Source: Gautieria morchelliformis (taxonomy: Eukaryota; Basidiomycota; Agaricomycetes; Gomphales; Gomphaceae). From it: a stretch of DNA of 64,000 bases. The translations under genes and the position numbers were made by a program. This document shows, piece after piece, positions 45,361 through 56,876 of the stretch (position 1 is its first letter; every line of letters begins with the position of its first letter). The notes beneath the pieces are model-generated. The model did no database searches and was not told where the DNA came from. It saw only the letters and a list, made by a program, of their open reading frames with translations. The DNA lies in the NCBI GenBank assembly GCA_015179125.1, contig WHVA01000080.1, positions 1 to 64,000 on the forward strand, in the 5' to 3' direction.

Positions 45361-45385
45361 CTGGCGCGGGGAAGACTATCTTATG
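45361..45385 (+). other. 25-nt microexon carrying the Walker A motif
   Basis: CTGGCGCGGGGAAGACTATC plus TTATG lies between introns 45314-45360 (GTATGT...CACGCAG) and 45386-45445 (GTAAAC...CATCAAG, with a CTAAC branch site at 45425-45429). Only this splicing pattern gives HGKAGAGKTIL followed by STIIREI. Confidence 0.75.
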
Positions 45386-48007
45386 GTAAACAATTCGAAT
45401 TTCTTTGGATATCTAGGTACCATGCTAACGAATGCATTCATCAAGCTCTACCATCATAAGAGAGATCTCTCATCACTGCACATCAGACCCCTCACTCGCA
45501 GTTGCATTTTTTTATTTCGATTTTCGCAGCAAGGATATAGACCCACCCAGCCTGCTTCGTGCTCTGATCAAACAGCTGTCCTTGAAAAGCACCCAGACCC
45601 CTGCCACGACCTTTAACTACCTGGCCCAACTATTTTCTGACAAAAAGAATGGTCTAGAATCGCCATCTCTGGAGGAGCTCAAGTCAACGCTCAAGTCCAT
45701 CATCGGCACTTTCGAAAAGAATGTGTACATTATCTTCGATGCTCTCGATGAATGTCCAGACCGACATCAATTTTTGAAACTGATCAAAGAAATCCACGGA
45801 TGGAACTTTGACACATTATGCCTTCTAGCAACGAGTCGATACGAACAAGACATCGAGAGGACACTGCGGGACTTGGTTTCACATCAGGTATCTATGGAAG
45901 AAGGCCTTGTCGACAGCGACATCCGAGTCTATGTGTCCAGAGCACTTAAGGATGATAACAAGCTCAGTAAATACTTGGCAGAGAAGAAGGAAAATATCAA
46001 AACTACATTGAGTGACGGTGCGCATGGAATGTATGTAGTCTTTTCACCTTTCCGAAGGTCGTTGCCAACTGGACTGCCAGGTTTCGATGGGTTGTTTGTC
46101 AGCTGGATGCCCTACGAAAGTGCCGATCTCCACACGAGCTCAAGAAGGCACTCACAAATCTACCAAAGACCCTATACGAGACCTACGATAGGATTCTGTT
46201 GGACATCGACGAGGGCAATAGAGACGATGCCCTGAAACTGTTGCAATGGCTTGCTTTCTCAGTCCACAAGGTTTCACTCCGCGAGGCTGTGGAGGTGCTT
46301 GCTACAGATCCTGACGGCGAAAATGGACCCCTATTTGACCCAGACCAGCGCTTTGACGATCCACGGGACATTTTGACCCTGTGTTCCAGCCTGGTCACAA
46401 TTACAGATGTAGACAAAACCTTCTATCAGCCAAAATATCTCAAGGGCGACCAGGGAACGTTAACGGAACTCACTCTAGCCCATTTCTCCGTCCGTGAATA
46501 TTTGGTCTGGGAATCCCTCCGTACCCACAGGAAGTTGTCGTTCTATCACTGTGACACGAAACTGGCTAATACGTTCATTGCCAAGACATGCCTGATCTAC
46601 TTACTGCAATTCAACCAGCATAGCATAAGCCGAGATATACGGATATCATATCCATTATGTTCATATGCGGCGAAATGCTGGATTAGCCATACTCAACCCG
46701 ATAACGATGATGACGCAACTTTGCGCGGGCTGATCATAGGTCTTCTACAACCTGAGAGTACAGTGTACTCGATTTGGCTGGAGCTTTGTTACTCACATCC
46801 GTATTCGAGGAATTGTGCTCCTATCTATTACATGGCAGAGGCTGGGTTAACAATGGTATCCCGGGATCTTCTAGAGAATGGTGCGGACATCAATGCGCAA
46901 GGTGCCGAGTATGGCACTGCGCTCCAGGCAGCATCGTTCAGCGGACATCATCCCACAATTGAGCTGCTCTTGGAGAAGGGTGCAGATGTAAATGCGCAAG
47001 GCGGCAAGTATGGCAATGTGCTCCAGGCGGCATTGTCACAGGGTCATCATGACATTATGCAGTTGCTCCTGGAGAACGGAGCAGATGACAATGCACAAGG
47101 CAGCGAGTATGGCAATGCACTCCAGGCGGCATCATTCAGCGGACATCATCCCACAATTGAGCTGCTTCTGGAGAAGGGAGCAGATGTAAATGTGCAAGGC
47201 GGCAGGCATGGCAATGCACTCCAGGTGGCTTCATTAAGGGGTCATCATGCCATTGTTCAGCTGCTCTTGGAGAATGGAGCAGATGTCAATGCGCAAGGCG
47301 GCTGGTATGGCAATGCGCTGCAGGCAGCATTGTCACAGGGTCATCATCCCATTGTACAGCTGCTCCTAGAGAAGGGAGCAGACATCAATGCGCAATATGG
47401 CAAGTATGGCAATGCACTCCAGGGGGTGTTGTTCATTGGTCATCATTCTATTTGTGAGCTGCTCCTGGAGAAGGGAGCAGAGGTCAATGCGCCAGGTGGC
47501 AAGTATGGCAATGCGCTCCAGGTGGCGTCGTTAATGGGTCATTATCCCATTTGTGAGCTGCTCCTGGAGAAGGGAGCAGATGTCAATGTGCAAGGCGGCC
47601 TGTATGGCAATGCGCTCCAGGCGGCATTGTCAGGGGGTCATCATCCCACAGTGAAGCTGCTCCTGGAAAGAGGAGCGACGTCAATGCACAGGGTGGCATG
47701 TATGGCAATGCACTCCATGGAGCATTGTTGAGGGGTCACCATCCAACTGCTGAGCTGCTCTTGGAGAAAGGAGCAGATGTCAATGCGCAAGGTGGCCAGT
47801 ATGGGAATGCGCTCCAAGCGGCATCATCGGGAGGTCATCACCCCATTGTTGAGCTGCTCCTAGAGAAGGGAGCAGATGTTAATGCACAAGGTGGCCTGTA
47901 GGTCAATGCACTCCAGGTGGCATCATCAAAGGGTCATCATCCCACCATTAAGCTGTTCCTGGAGAGGGGAGCAGATGTCAATGTGCAAGGTGGCATGTAT
48001 GGCAATG

Positions 48008-49123
48008 GAGGATGTTCACATTGACAACAATGTACATTCTTCTAGGATATATTAGATATCTTTTAAAATATCAACCCTAACCAAATTCATAGTCCATCAT
48101 TTTGAGCAACTTGTATATTGTGGTTGTTGGGTGCATTTATGCTCCTGCACCAAAATCAAGCATAATATGTTCAATTTAGTGTGTGGTGTTTCCAATTGTT
48201 TCTCACATTGTTCTTGTACCATGCATCCATTTCTCTGCTTATTTTCGAAATTTTCCAGTCACTCTCTACCTCTCCATTTCATTCTGTTATTTCTATTTTC
48301 ACAGGCGGCTGCACCCAGCGGAGTTTGAAATGACTTCGACGCGCGAGCCCTTGGGCGCTAAAGGGCCGGGTGCACGTATATGCCTTCTGAGACAGGATTG
48401 TACTCCTCTCTCAGTGACAATAAATTCACTGAGAGAGGCGAGTAGTATCTTTCATATTTACATAGCATGTTGAATGAAAATCATGTAGTATATTTGATTC
48501 TAGGTATTGTATTAATATATCAGTGACAATAAATTCACTGAGAGAGTATATTTGATTCTAGCTTTCTAAGAACTCTACCGAACCTTCCCTGCCATAGCCC
48601 CAAGTTTCTAACAGTGGTTATCCTAATTATTTTTGAATGTTCTGATATTTAAAAATATGGTTGTATGTGCTAAAGCATGGTGTGTATTCAGATAACAGAG
48701 CAATTTCAGAGAGGATGTGGATGACTATATATTAAAAGTATATATGAAGCTTGTTAAATGTATGATGATAGCATGTAGAGGCAAGTATAGACCATATGAG
48801 TACATGTTAGATGTACAATCACAGAATATAGAAGCAAGTATGGACCATACCTGTACTATATTATTATATATGGTTGAGAGATCTGATTAGAAGGTATGTT
48901 TAAAATAATATGCATGTATAGTACAAAGATATGCAACTATTGATGTTTAGACAATAGGGTATACAACCTTTCCTGGGGGAGCAGCAGACTGTGAGAAAGA
49001 ACTTTGGGGCTAGGATTAAGCATGCCTTACAGGTGCTGGCAACTGCCTCAATTGTGATATATTTTATGAAATATAGATGAGCTAAGTTATATATACATAT
49101 ATATGACAGTTACAACCATCCCC
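48008..49123. mobile_element. Insertion in ankyrin repeat 12 with TIR-like ends and a 5-bp duplication
   Basis: The ankyrin frame breaks after TATGGCAATG and resumes at CAATGCGCTCC; CAATG is duplicated (48003-48007, 49124-49128). The insert ends are GAGGATG... and ...CATCCCC, which are inverted matches at 6 of 7 positions. Excluding the nested copia-2 solo LTR the insert is about 622 bp and AT-rich, with no coding potential. It could be a small DNA element or a solo LTR with unusual ends. Confidence 0.6.
48125..48613 (+). repeat. Solo LTR of the copia-2 family
   Basis: 489 bp, TGTTGGGTGCATT...TTTCTAACA, similar to the copia-2 LTRs, with the 5-bp duplication GTGGT at 48120-48124 and 48614-48618. 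It lies within the insertion at 48008-49123. Confidence 0.9.
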
Positions 49124-49799
49124 CAATGCGCTCCAGGCAGCATCATCAGGGGGTCATCACCCCATTGTTGAGCTGCTCCTAGAGAAGGGAGCAGATGTCA
49201 ATGCTAAAGGCGGTGAGTATGGCAATGCACTGCAGGTGGCATCGTTAAAGCATCATCATCCCGTTGTTGAGCTGCTTCTGGAGAAGGGAGCGGATGTCAA
49301 TGTGCAAGGTGGGCAGTATGGCAATGCACTCCAGGCAGCATCGTCAGAGGGTCATCATGCTATTGTTCAATGGCTCCTGGACAGGGGAGCAGACATCAAT
49401 GTGCAAGGTGGCTGGTATGGCAATGCGCTCCAGGCGGCATCGTCAGAGGGTCATCATCCCACAGTTAAGCTGCCCCTGGAGAGAGGGGAAGACATTAATG
49501 CACAAGGCGGCAAGTTTGGCAATGCACTCCGGTCAGCATTGTCAGAGGGTCATCATGCCATTGTCCAGCTGCTCCTGGCGGAGGGAGCAGATGTCAATGC
49601 ACAAGGCAGCAAGTATGGCAATGCACTCCAGGCAGCTTTGTCAGAGGGTCATGATGCCATTGTTCAACTGCTCCTGGACAAGGGAGCAGATGTCAACATG
49701 CAAGGTGGCCAGTATGGCAATGTGCTCTAGGCGGCAGTGTCTATGGGTCATTGTGGGGCTGTTCAACTGCTAGTAAGCAATGGAGTGGGAAAAGACTAG

Positions 49800-50208
49800 G
49801 AATGTACACCACCATCAGATGATTCATAAGTGTTACTGTACCACCCTCAATTGCCAGCCTTGATGAATTTGACTATGTGATTAAGAGTAATGTCTGTGCA
49901 TGGGACCACTTACATACATTTGGAGTGTCCAACATCCTCACTCTCACTAGGTGATGCCATTGATATGACAACAAGGATGGGATTGCTTAAGCCTACATAA
50001 CTACAACATAACTACAGGATAGGATTTGCATTTGGTGATAGTACTACTTGTGCAACCACAATTTTGACTCATCCATAATTTCAGACTTGACAATCTGAAC
50101 TTTCATCCAGTATTTTTCCTTGCTTCTTGGAAATATTGCACATGGGCACACAGAATGACCGAGTGAGTGAAATATTCCACCCTGGAAATAGGTGTGTAGG
50201 TGTGTGGG
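49800..50208. other. CpG-poor intergenic sequence
   Basis: Nothing recognised between the ankyrin gene end and the solo LTR. Confidence 0.4.
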
Positions 50209-52273
50209 TCTCATGACCTGTCTATTTCTCCTACCCCACTGTCCCTATGTTCCCCCTCGTCACTCCCTAGCATCTTCTCCAGAGTTCGCCGCACCCACCA
50301 ACCACTCCCCCTCTACGTCCACTCTACCCGCTGTTCGCCCCATTCTCCGAACCGCTATTCGCTGCTTGTGCATTTTGCCAGAAGGCACACCATCAAATAT
50401 GATTGATACCATTCACCCGGCATGATGGTTCATCATTAACCCCATCATCTTCTTAATCCAACCCATTGGGCATTCATATGGCCAAAGTGTGTTCGTAGGA
50501 CGTCCCTTCCATAGGCCGTGTGGGAGCAACCCAGTAGACGAAGAGTCCGTGCAGGGTAGCATGTATCCAGGTCCCATGACATGGTTTTGTCCATAAGTGC
50601 CTTCGCCACCTTTATTCTCCATCGTTTCATGTTCGCATTCTTCCCTCACTCTATTGTATGTTTATTCCATCTACTTAGTATCATGACTGTGCACCCCTAT
50701 CCGACCCTGACTCACGACGGCCCCTTTCCTATTCGCTAATACCTTACGAGCATTCGATATAAGTAGTTTGCATTCGCATGTATATTCCCCAGTTCAATTA
50801 TCATACATCTGTCATGACCGGTTTATTTCTCCTACCGTGCTACCTCTATGTTCCCCCTCGTCACTCTCTAGCATCTTCGCCAGAGTGCTCCGCACCCACC
50901 GACCACTCCCCCTCCACGTCTACTCTACCCGCTGTTCGCCCCATTCCCCGAACCACTATTCGCTCCTCGCACATTTCGCCAGCAGGCACGCCATCAAATA
51001 TGATCAATACCAGTCACCCGGCATGATGGTTCATCATTAACCCCATCATCTTCTTAATCCAACCCCTTGGGCATTCGTATGATCAAAGTGTGTGCGCAGG
51101 GCGTCCCTCCCATAGGTCGTGTGGGATCAACCCAGTAAACGAAGAGTCCATGCAGGGTAGCATGTGTGCGGGTCCCAAGACATGGTTTCGTCCATAAGTG
51201 CCTTCGCCCCCTTTACTCTCCATCGTTTCATGTTCACGTTCTCCCCTCACTCTATTGTATGTCTATTCCATCTACTTAGTATCATGACTGCGCACCCCTA
51301 TCCGGCCCTAACTCACGACGGCCTCCTTCCTATTCGCTAATACCTTACGAGCATTTGATATAAGTAGTTTATATTCGTATGTATATTCTCTAGTTTAATT
51401 ATCATACATCATTTATCTTGTGCAAATTCGACCTCACTGTGGTCATCATCTTAAGCCTTCTCTTGGAGATTCCTATCTTCGACTAGCAGAGGACTTAGGT
51501 GCCACTGGTGAGTTCTCATAGTTCATCTTCGTTACCTTAGCCTTCAAACCATTTTCTGTGCTGTTGGTGAAGGGCTCCAAAGGAGCACCTTTGCCAGTGA
51601 AGGGATTGTCGAGACTTAGGCGGCCCTTCCGTGAGACCTTGCACGTCACATCGTCAAGGGCCACGGGCTATTTCGCTACGACTGCAGATAGGGTGAGCCC
51701 CGTTCGGGCAACTCTCTTACCTTGTGAACATTCATTGGTTCACCTATTCGCCGAATGGTATACTTATTCGCACAAGTTATTCGGGCATTCGCTGTGTTCA
51801 CTAATACACGATATTAACGCCTAAAAACCAGCCTTGACAACGTCGTCCATCTTGTGCAAACTTGACCTCACTGTGATCATCGCTTTGAGCCTTCTCGTGG
51901 AGATTCCTATCTTCAACCAGAAGAGGACTTAGGCATCACTGGTGAGTTCTCATACTTCACCTTCGTTACCTTAGCCTTCGAACTATTTTCTGTGCTGACG
52001 GCGAGGGGCTCTGAAGGAGCACCTTTGCCGGCGAAGGGATTGTCGCTACTTAGATAACCCTTCTGTGACACCTTGCACATTACATTGTCAAGTGCTACGG
52101 GCTATTTCGCCACGACTGTAGATGGGGCGAGCTCCGCTTGGGCAGCCCTCTTATCTCGTGAACACTTATTGGTTCACCTATTCACCGAACGGCATACTTA
52201 TTCGCACAAGTCATTCGGGCATTCACTGTGTTCACTAATACACGATAATAATGCCTAAAAACCAATCTTGACA
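50209..52273 (+). mobile_element. Solo LTR of family B (outer copy), split by another family B LTR
   Basis: The outer copy occupies 50209-50809 and 51840-52273. It starts TCTCATGACC (TG end mutated) and ends AATCTTGACA. A 5-bp duplication, GTGGG, flanks it at 50204-50208 and 52274-52278. It has a TATA-like GATATAAGTAG motif, as expected of an LTR promoter. About 1.03 kb without the inner copy. Confidence 0.85.
50810..51839 (+). repeat. Solo LTR of family B nested in the outer copy
   Basis: 1,030 bp, TGTCATGACC...CCTTGACA. It inserted into the other LTR at ACGTC; the flanks are ACATC (50805-50809) and ACGTC (51840-51844), one mismatch. Confidence 0.9.
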
Positions 52274-53980
52274 GTGGGGTCATGTACCTGGATTCAGCTT
52301 CTGTCATATTTCATTGTGCCAGGGATTGGAGAGCATAGTGAAGGATAAGAGTAGGAAAATGAGCAGGTGACCTGGAATATGGCTATAGGGTGGACGGGAA
52401 AGTGGTGACGAGGGCCCCTGGGTGGGCAAGGTACAAGTCACCTGGGATCCTGATTGAGATCCATGGTTGTCATCCCAGACATTTGTCCATGTCAATTTCA
52501 CCTATGCCACACCGCTTGCTCCTGCTCTGAAGGGTCCTTCAGTAGATTTACAGTAAGGAGAAGAAGATAACAATTGATGCACTGCCCAGAGTGGGGGTTA
52601 AAACTGGACTGGAGAAATTACCAGGAGTGGCAATGTGATAAAAGTACCTGAGGGATGAGAGAGATCATTGCCAGGGTGTTGAGTTGGATGTAAGTCATGA
52701 TTGCAGTGGGGAGGTATTCATCGGTGACTCAACATCAATTCTTGAATAACAACTGGGTGCTGATGCTCTTTGTCAAGGCTTATACTGCACCTGGAATTTC
52801 CAAGATTGTTGAGTCAGCATTTAATCTCTAAAAATCAAGAACAACCCAGCCATTCACACTTTGTACATGGACTTGATCCATGGACCGCAAACCCTAATGT
52901 TAGTAATTGTGGGCACATACACCCACAACAGATTATAAGTCAACTATTATATAGGACTCAGGAACCGATAGCTCTGCTTGTCATCGGCCACACTCACCAG
53001 ATCCATCAGGTGGATATAAATCGGTGCATTGCCACCATGACAGATATTGTGAGCACAGACAGCCACCCTCAGTTATCGGGTGCTGCACAGCCACTCCCAG
53101 CATCCATCCTGCAGATATAGACTGGTCACCACACATGAACACAAGTACACCACTCACCATGGTCCTAGCAATTTTCTTGGAGTATCCTGCACTCACATGG
53201 CTCCTGTTTGACACTCTTGTGACATTCATCAATCTCATACACTATCTTAAGGAATGAATGGATACTCTGGAGCCAGCACTCTGAGCTCACAGATCCACCG
53301 GATACCCTCCTGGCAGCACCCATTGTTTCATCTGAGATTCTCTCAATTTCTGCAATGATAACACAAAGATTTTATGGGAGGTTTTCAAGGGGATTGCATG
53401 GATTGAACAGGCTGACAATCCCCTATGATCGAGGATGAGGCAAGTGGCACTGCTTCCGCTATTCTTGGGATACAGTCCAACTTACAGTGTCAGTGAGTTT
53501 CTCTCAACATTTCCCTGTACTAAATAATCATTGAAGCTTTCATTTACATAGCATTTCTTACAATATCCTACGGAACAATATATGTTCCCACGCAGACTCT
53601 CACACTGAGGACATCCACCATTGGGAACCAACGGTACCAGCTGAGGAGCAGGTACTGAGGGTGTGGCTGAGGGTGCATCTGAGGGTGCGCCAGACTGTCC
53701 AGAAGGCGTAGGAGGAGGAGCAAGAGCCAAGTCAGTGTTTGGTGGGAAGGCAGCTATTCACTGATGGATAGTGAGCTTTCCATAGCCCTTACACTACATG
53801 ACAATATTGTTAGAATGGCTAATAATACAGAGTGAGCAATTACCTTTTGATATGCCCTGCCTACATTATTTTGGGTTGATTTCTTTACAGACTTGGTCAA
53901 GTCATACTTTCTGATGCAGTTGCTGTGGATGCAGATGCATTTTGCAAGTATGTGTCATAGGAGGATAATCAAAATGGTCA
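52274..53980. other. CpG-depleted retroelement debris ending in a polypurine tract
   Basis: The sequence has very few CG dinucleotides. GGAGGATAATCAAAATGGTC at 53959-53978 precedes an LTR-like block and matches the polypurine-like region of family D copy 1, so part of this may be decayed internal gypsy sequence. A minus-strand frame at 53482-53730 contains CPQCESLRGN and YCKKCY, a possible zinc-binding fragment, but is not assigned. Confidence 0.4.
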
Positions 53981-54285
53981 TGTGATACAGCATATATGAG
54001 TATATAATATATATTATAAGAGTATTAATAACAACATATAGGAATATATAGTAGTATTTATAAGGAGAATAATAGATGTTATTAGAGTATTCTGTATATG
54101 TTTAAACATCTCAGAGATATATATACATATGAGAGAGTATCTGACTACAAGATAGAATAACAGATAGTTGGATAGATACTTCTAATAGATATGAGTAGGA
54201 GTATTAGTATGAATAGTTATGATGATATAGTGTATCTTAAAAGGGGGTTGAAAAAATAACAAGAGGGGTAAAAATAAGAAGAGGC
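53981..54285 (+). repeat. LTR-like element, family D copy 2, truncated
   Basis: It starts TGTGATACAGCATATATGAG, matching the reverse complement of 16740-17059. It is cut at AAGAAGAGGC by the family B LTR that begins at 54286. Confidence 0.6.
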
Positions 54286-55269
54286 TGTCATTACCTGTCT
54301 ATTTCTCTTACCCCGCTGCCTCTACGTGCCCCCTCGTCACTCCCTAGCATCTTCGCCAGAGGTCACCTCACCCTCGGACCACTCCTCCTCACCGTCCACT
54401 CTATTCGCTGTTCGCCCCATTCTCCGAACCACTATTCGCTGCTCGCACATTTCGCCAGCAGGCACGCCATCAAATACGACTGATACCATTTACCCGGTGT
54501 GATGGTTCATCACTAACCCCATCATCTTCTTAATCCAACCCCTTTGGGTGTTCATATGACCAAAGTGTGTTCGCAGGACATCCCTTCCGTAGGTCATGTG
54601 GGATCAACCCAGTAGACGAAGAGTCAGTGCAGGGTAACATGTATGCAGGTCCCAAGACATGGTTTCGTACATAAGTGCCTTCGCCACCTTTACTCTCCAT
54701 CGTTTCATGTTCGCACTCTTCCCTCACTCTATTGTATGTTTATTCCATCTACTTAGTATCATGACTGCGCACCCCTATCCAACCCTGACTCACGACGGCC
54801 TCTTTCCTATTTGCTGATACCTTACGAGCATTCAATATAAGTAGTTTCCATTCGCGTGTACATTCCTCAGTTCAATTAACATATGTCGTCCATCTTGTGC
54901 AAACTTGACCTCGCTGTGATCATCGTCTTGAGCCCTCTCCTGGAGATTCCTATCTTCAACCAGAAGAAGACTTAGGCATCACTGGTGAGTTCTCATAATT
55001 CATCTTCGTTACCTTAGCCTTTGAACTATTTTCTGCACTGTCGGCGAAGGACTCCGAAGGAGTACCTTCGCCGGCGAAGGGATTGTCACTACTTAGACAG
55101 CACTTCCATGACATCTTGCACGTTGTACCGTCAAGTGCCACGGGCTATTTCGCTACGACTGTAGATAGGGCAAGCTCCGTTCGGGCAACCCTCTTATCTT
55201 GTGAACACTTGTTGGTTCACATATTCGCCAAACGGCATACTTATTTGCACAAGTTATTCAGGCATTCAC
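54286..55269 (+). repeat. Family B LTR, truncated at the 3' end
   Basis: TGTCATTACC... matches the other family B LTRs but ends at GGCATTCAC (55269), about 45 bp short, where minisatellite sequence begins. No flanking duplication remains. Confidence 0.85.
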
Positions 55270-55410
55270 AAGCATAGCATGAGTGTCCCCATGCATAGCG
55301 TGCATGTCCCCATGCATAACATGCGTGTACCCATGCATAGTGTGTGTAGCATGCCCCTCAAGTATAGCATGCGTAGCACGTCCCAATGGTATGTGTAGCA
55401 TATCCCCAAG
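55270..55410 (+). repeat. Degenerate minisatellite (catagcatg/tgtcccc units), block 1
   Basis: Irregular units of about 18-24 bp such as CATGCATAGCGTGCATGTCC and AGTATAGCATGCGTAGCACG. The same unit type flanks the LINE at 56555-56729 and 63853-64000. Confidence 0.7.
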
Positions 55411-55524
55411 GGCCTCAAAGTGAAGCAAGCAGAGGCTGTTACTACTTGCAAACTCAGGGACATGTATCAATATCTATTTTGTGACATATACAGACATAAA
55501 TAAAATAGTCAAGGAAACCATATT

Positions 55525-56330
55525 TAAGCAGCTGCTGTCATTAATTTTAGCAAAGTCAGGATTATCTATTTTTCAAAAAAATGTCAAGAAAATGTCCAGT
55601 ACATGTAAGCTGAAGCTGGTATTAATTTTAGGATTATCTATCTTTCAAAAAATGTCAAAAAAATGCACTGTACATTTAACCTGGAGCTGTTGTCAATTTT
55701 CACAAAATAATTTATTGATATCTATTTGCAAAAAAAATGTCAAAAAAGTACAGTACATTGAAGCAGAAGCTGTTATTAATGCCCAGCCAAAGCCAGAGAA
55801 GCCCAGAGACTGACAGAGAAACCCAGGGCCCAGCCAAAGCCATAGTAAGCCAGTCATCAGTATTGCCAGAGAGGAGTGGCTGGTAAGTGGCTTTACAGTA
55901 AATAAAACAATAAAACAAACCACATTTCAAGGCAGAATATATTGTCATTAATTTTAGAGAAAACTTATTGATGTCAATTTTCGAAAAAAACCTGAAAAAT
56001 ATTGATATTAAAATACATTTTTTTGAGCAGTCTTTGGATGTTATTTAAATCTATTTTCGAAAAAAATCACAAAAATATAATGCACATGTGACAATACTAT
56101 ATTATGAAAAAAGAAGGAACCAATAAAAGTACCAACACAAATAAAATAAAATACATGGCAATGCATTAAAAAAAAGATATTACCTACCAATAGACAGCCT
56201 GCCAAGCCAATAGATAGCCAGCCAGCCAAAGCAATAGACAGCCAGCCAGCTAAAGGATAAGACACCAGAGAGAGTAGACAGCACACAGAGCAGACAGCAG
56301 AGAGAGGAATTGCCGGTTGGGCAGTGTCAT
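55525..56330 (+). repeat. AT-rich degenerate tandem repeats and CCAGCC-type repeats
   Basis: 55525-55790 holds about three diverged units of roughly 85-90 bp with the order ATTAATTTTAG, then GGATTATCTAT, TTTTCAAAAAAATGTCAA, and GTACAT...AAGCTG. 55940-56100 continues with diverged units. 56195-56262 holds CCAATAGACAGCCAGCCAGC-like units. No gene is seen. Confidence 0.6.
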
Positions 56331-56554
56331 GACGCATTTATTTCCATACTCAGATGCTCAGTTTTCCTATTTTCTCACTCCACCTTCGTGTTCGTTCCGA
56401 TCGCCATTGTCATGTTCAGCAACCGATTCTCGCTGTTCGTGCCAATTACCATAGCCACGCCGTCAAACACACGATTGACGTCTTTGGACTGACTTGGCAG
56501 TCACCGCTGGGTCTACCACCTCCTCTGCTCGACCCTCTTCCGATGGTGTTCTGG

Positions 56555-56729
56555 TAAGCATAGCATGTCCCTGGTTTGTAGCATGTCCCCAAACATAGCG
56601 TGTCCCTAAATTACAGCATGTGTGTCCCCCATGCATAGCGTGTCCACATGTGTAGCATGTCCCTACATGTAGTGTGTGTAGCATCTCCCTCAAGTATAGT
56701 GTGCAAGGTGTGTCCCCAATGCATAACAT
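56555..56729 (+). repeat. Minisatellite block 2, immediately 5' of the LINE
   Basis: Units such as GTAGCATGTCCCCAAACATA and TAGCGTGTCCCTAAATTACA. It ends in ATGCATAACAT (56719-56729), the LINE target-site duplication. Confidence 0.75.
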
Positions 56730-56876
56730 AAGAGCCTTCTCACGCTTACCACCACCACCAAAACCCATAAAATTCCAATCCCCAAACATCCACATACCCC
56801 AACTGTAGCTAGTACACTGCGAGTAGCACTAAACACTAGGACAAAAGCCTTCCCTGAAAAAGGCACCAAAAGGGCT

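Larger units (their letters stand above)
46880..49781 (+). repeat. Array of about 18 ankyrin repeats of 99 bp with high internal identity
   Basis: Each 33-residue unit follows GADVNAQGGxYGNALQAAxS then GHHxIVQLLLEK. Twelve units precede or span the insertion at 48008 and six follow. Neighbouring units differ at only a few residues, mainly at positions around QGG-x-Y and AA-S-x-x-G. Confidence 0.85.
44299..49799 (+). pseudogene. NACHT-ankyrin NLR-type gene, broken by stops, frameshift and a nested insertion
   Basis: Exons 44299-44332, 44391-45081, 45135-45313, 45361-45385, 45446-46030 and 46081 onward. The N-terminal helical domain (MAEALAGLAVAASVIAVVQ, then KDMSRLSDQVSRLRG) resembles HeLo-like/SesA-type NLR effector domains. 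The NACHT domain has Walker A GKAGAGKT, coded across a 25-nt microexon, and Walker B VYIIFDALDE. A winged-helix-like part (LYETYDRILLDID) follows, then about 18 ankyrin repeats. Such proteins signal after the NACHT domain oligomerises, in fungal non-self recognition. Defects are: TAA at 45065 in exon 2, a 1-nt deletion near 47676, TAG at 47899, a 1.1-kb insertion at 48008-49123, and TAG at 49728. The final TAG is at 49797-49799. The whole gene is therefore inactive as it stands, though the domain order is clear. Confidence 0.85.

Noticed and set aside
47698-49730. Downstream ankyrin segments as separate small ankyrin genes
   Set aside because: They continue the same 33-residue phase and are separated only by stops and an insertion with a CAATG duplication, so they belong to one broken gene.
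55270-55410. CRISPR-like array from regularly recurring units
   Set aside because: Units are irregular in length and degenerate with no distinct spacers; the host is a eukaryote and this is a minisatellite.
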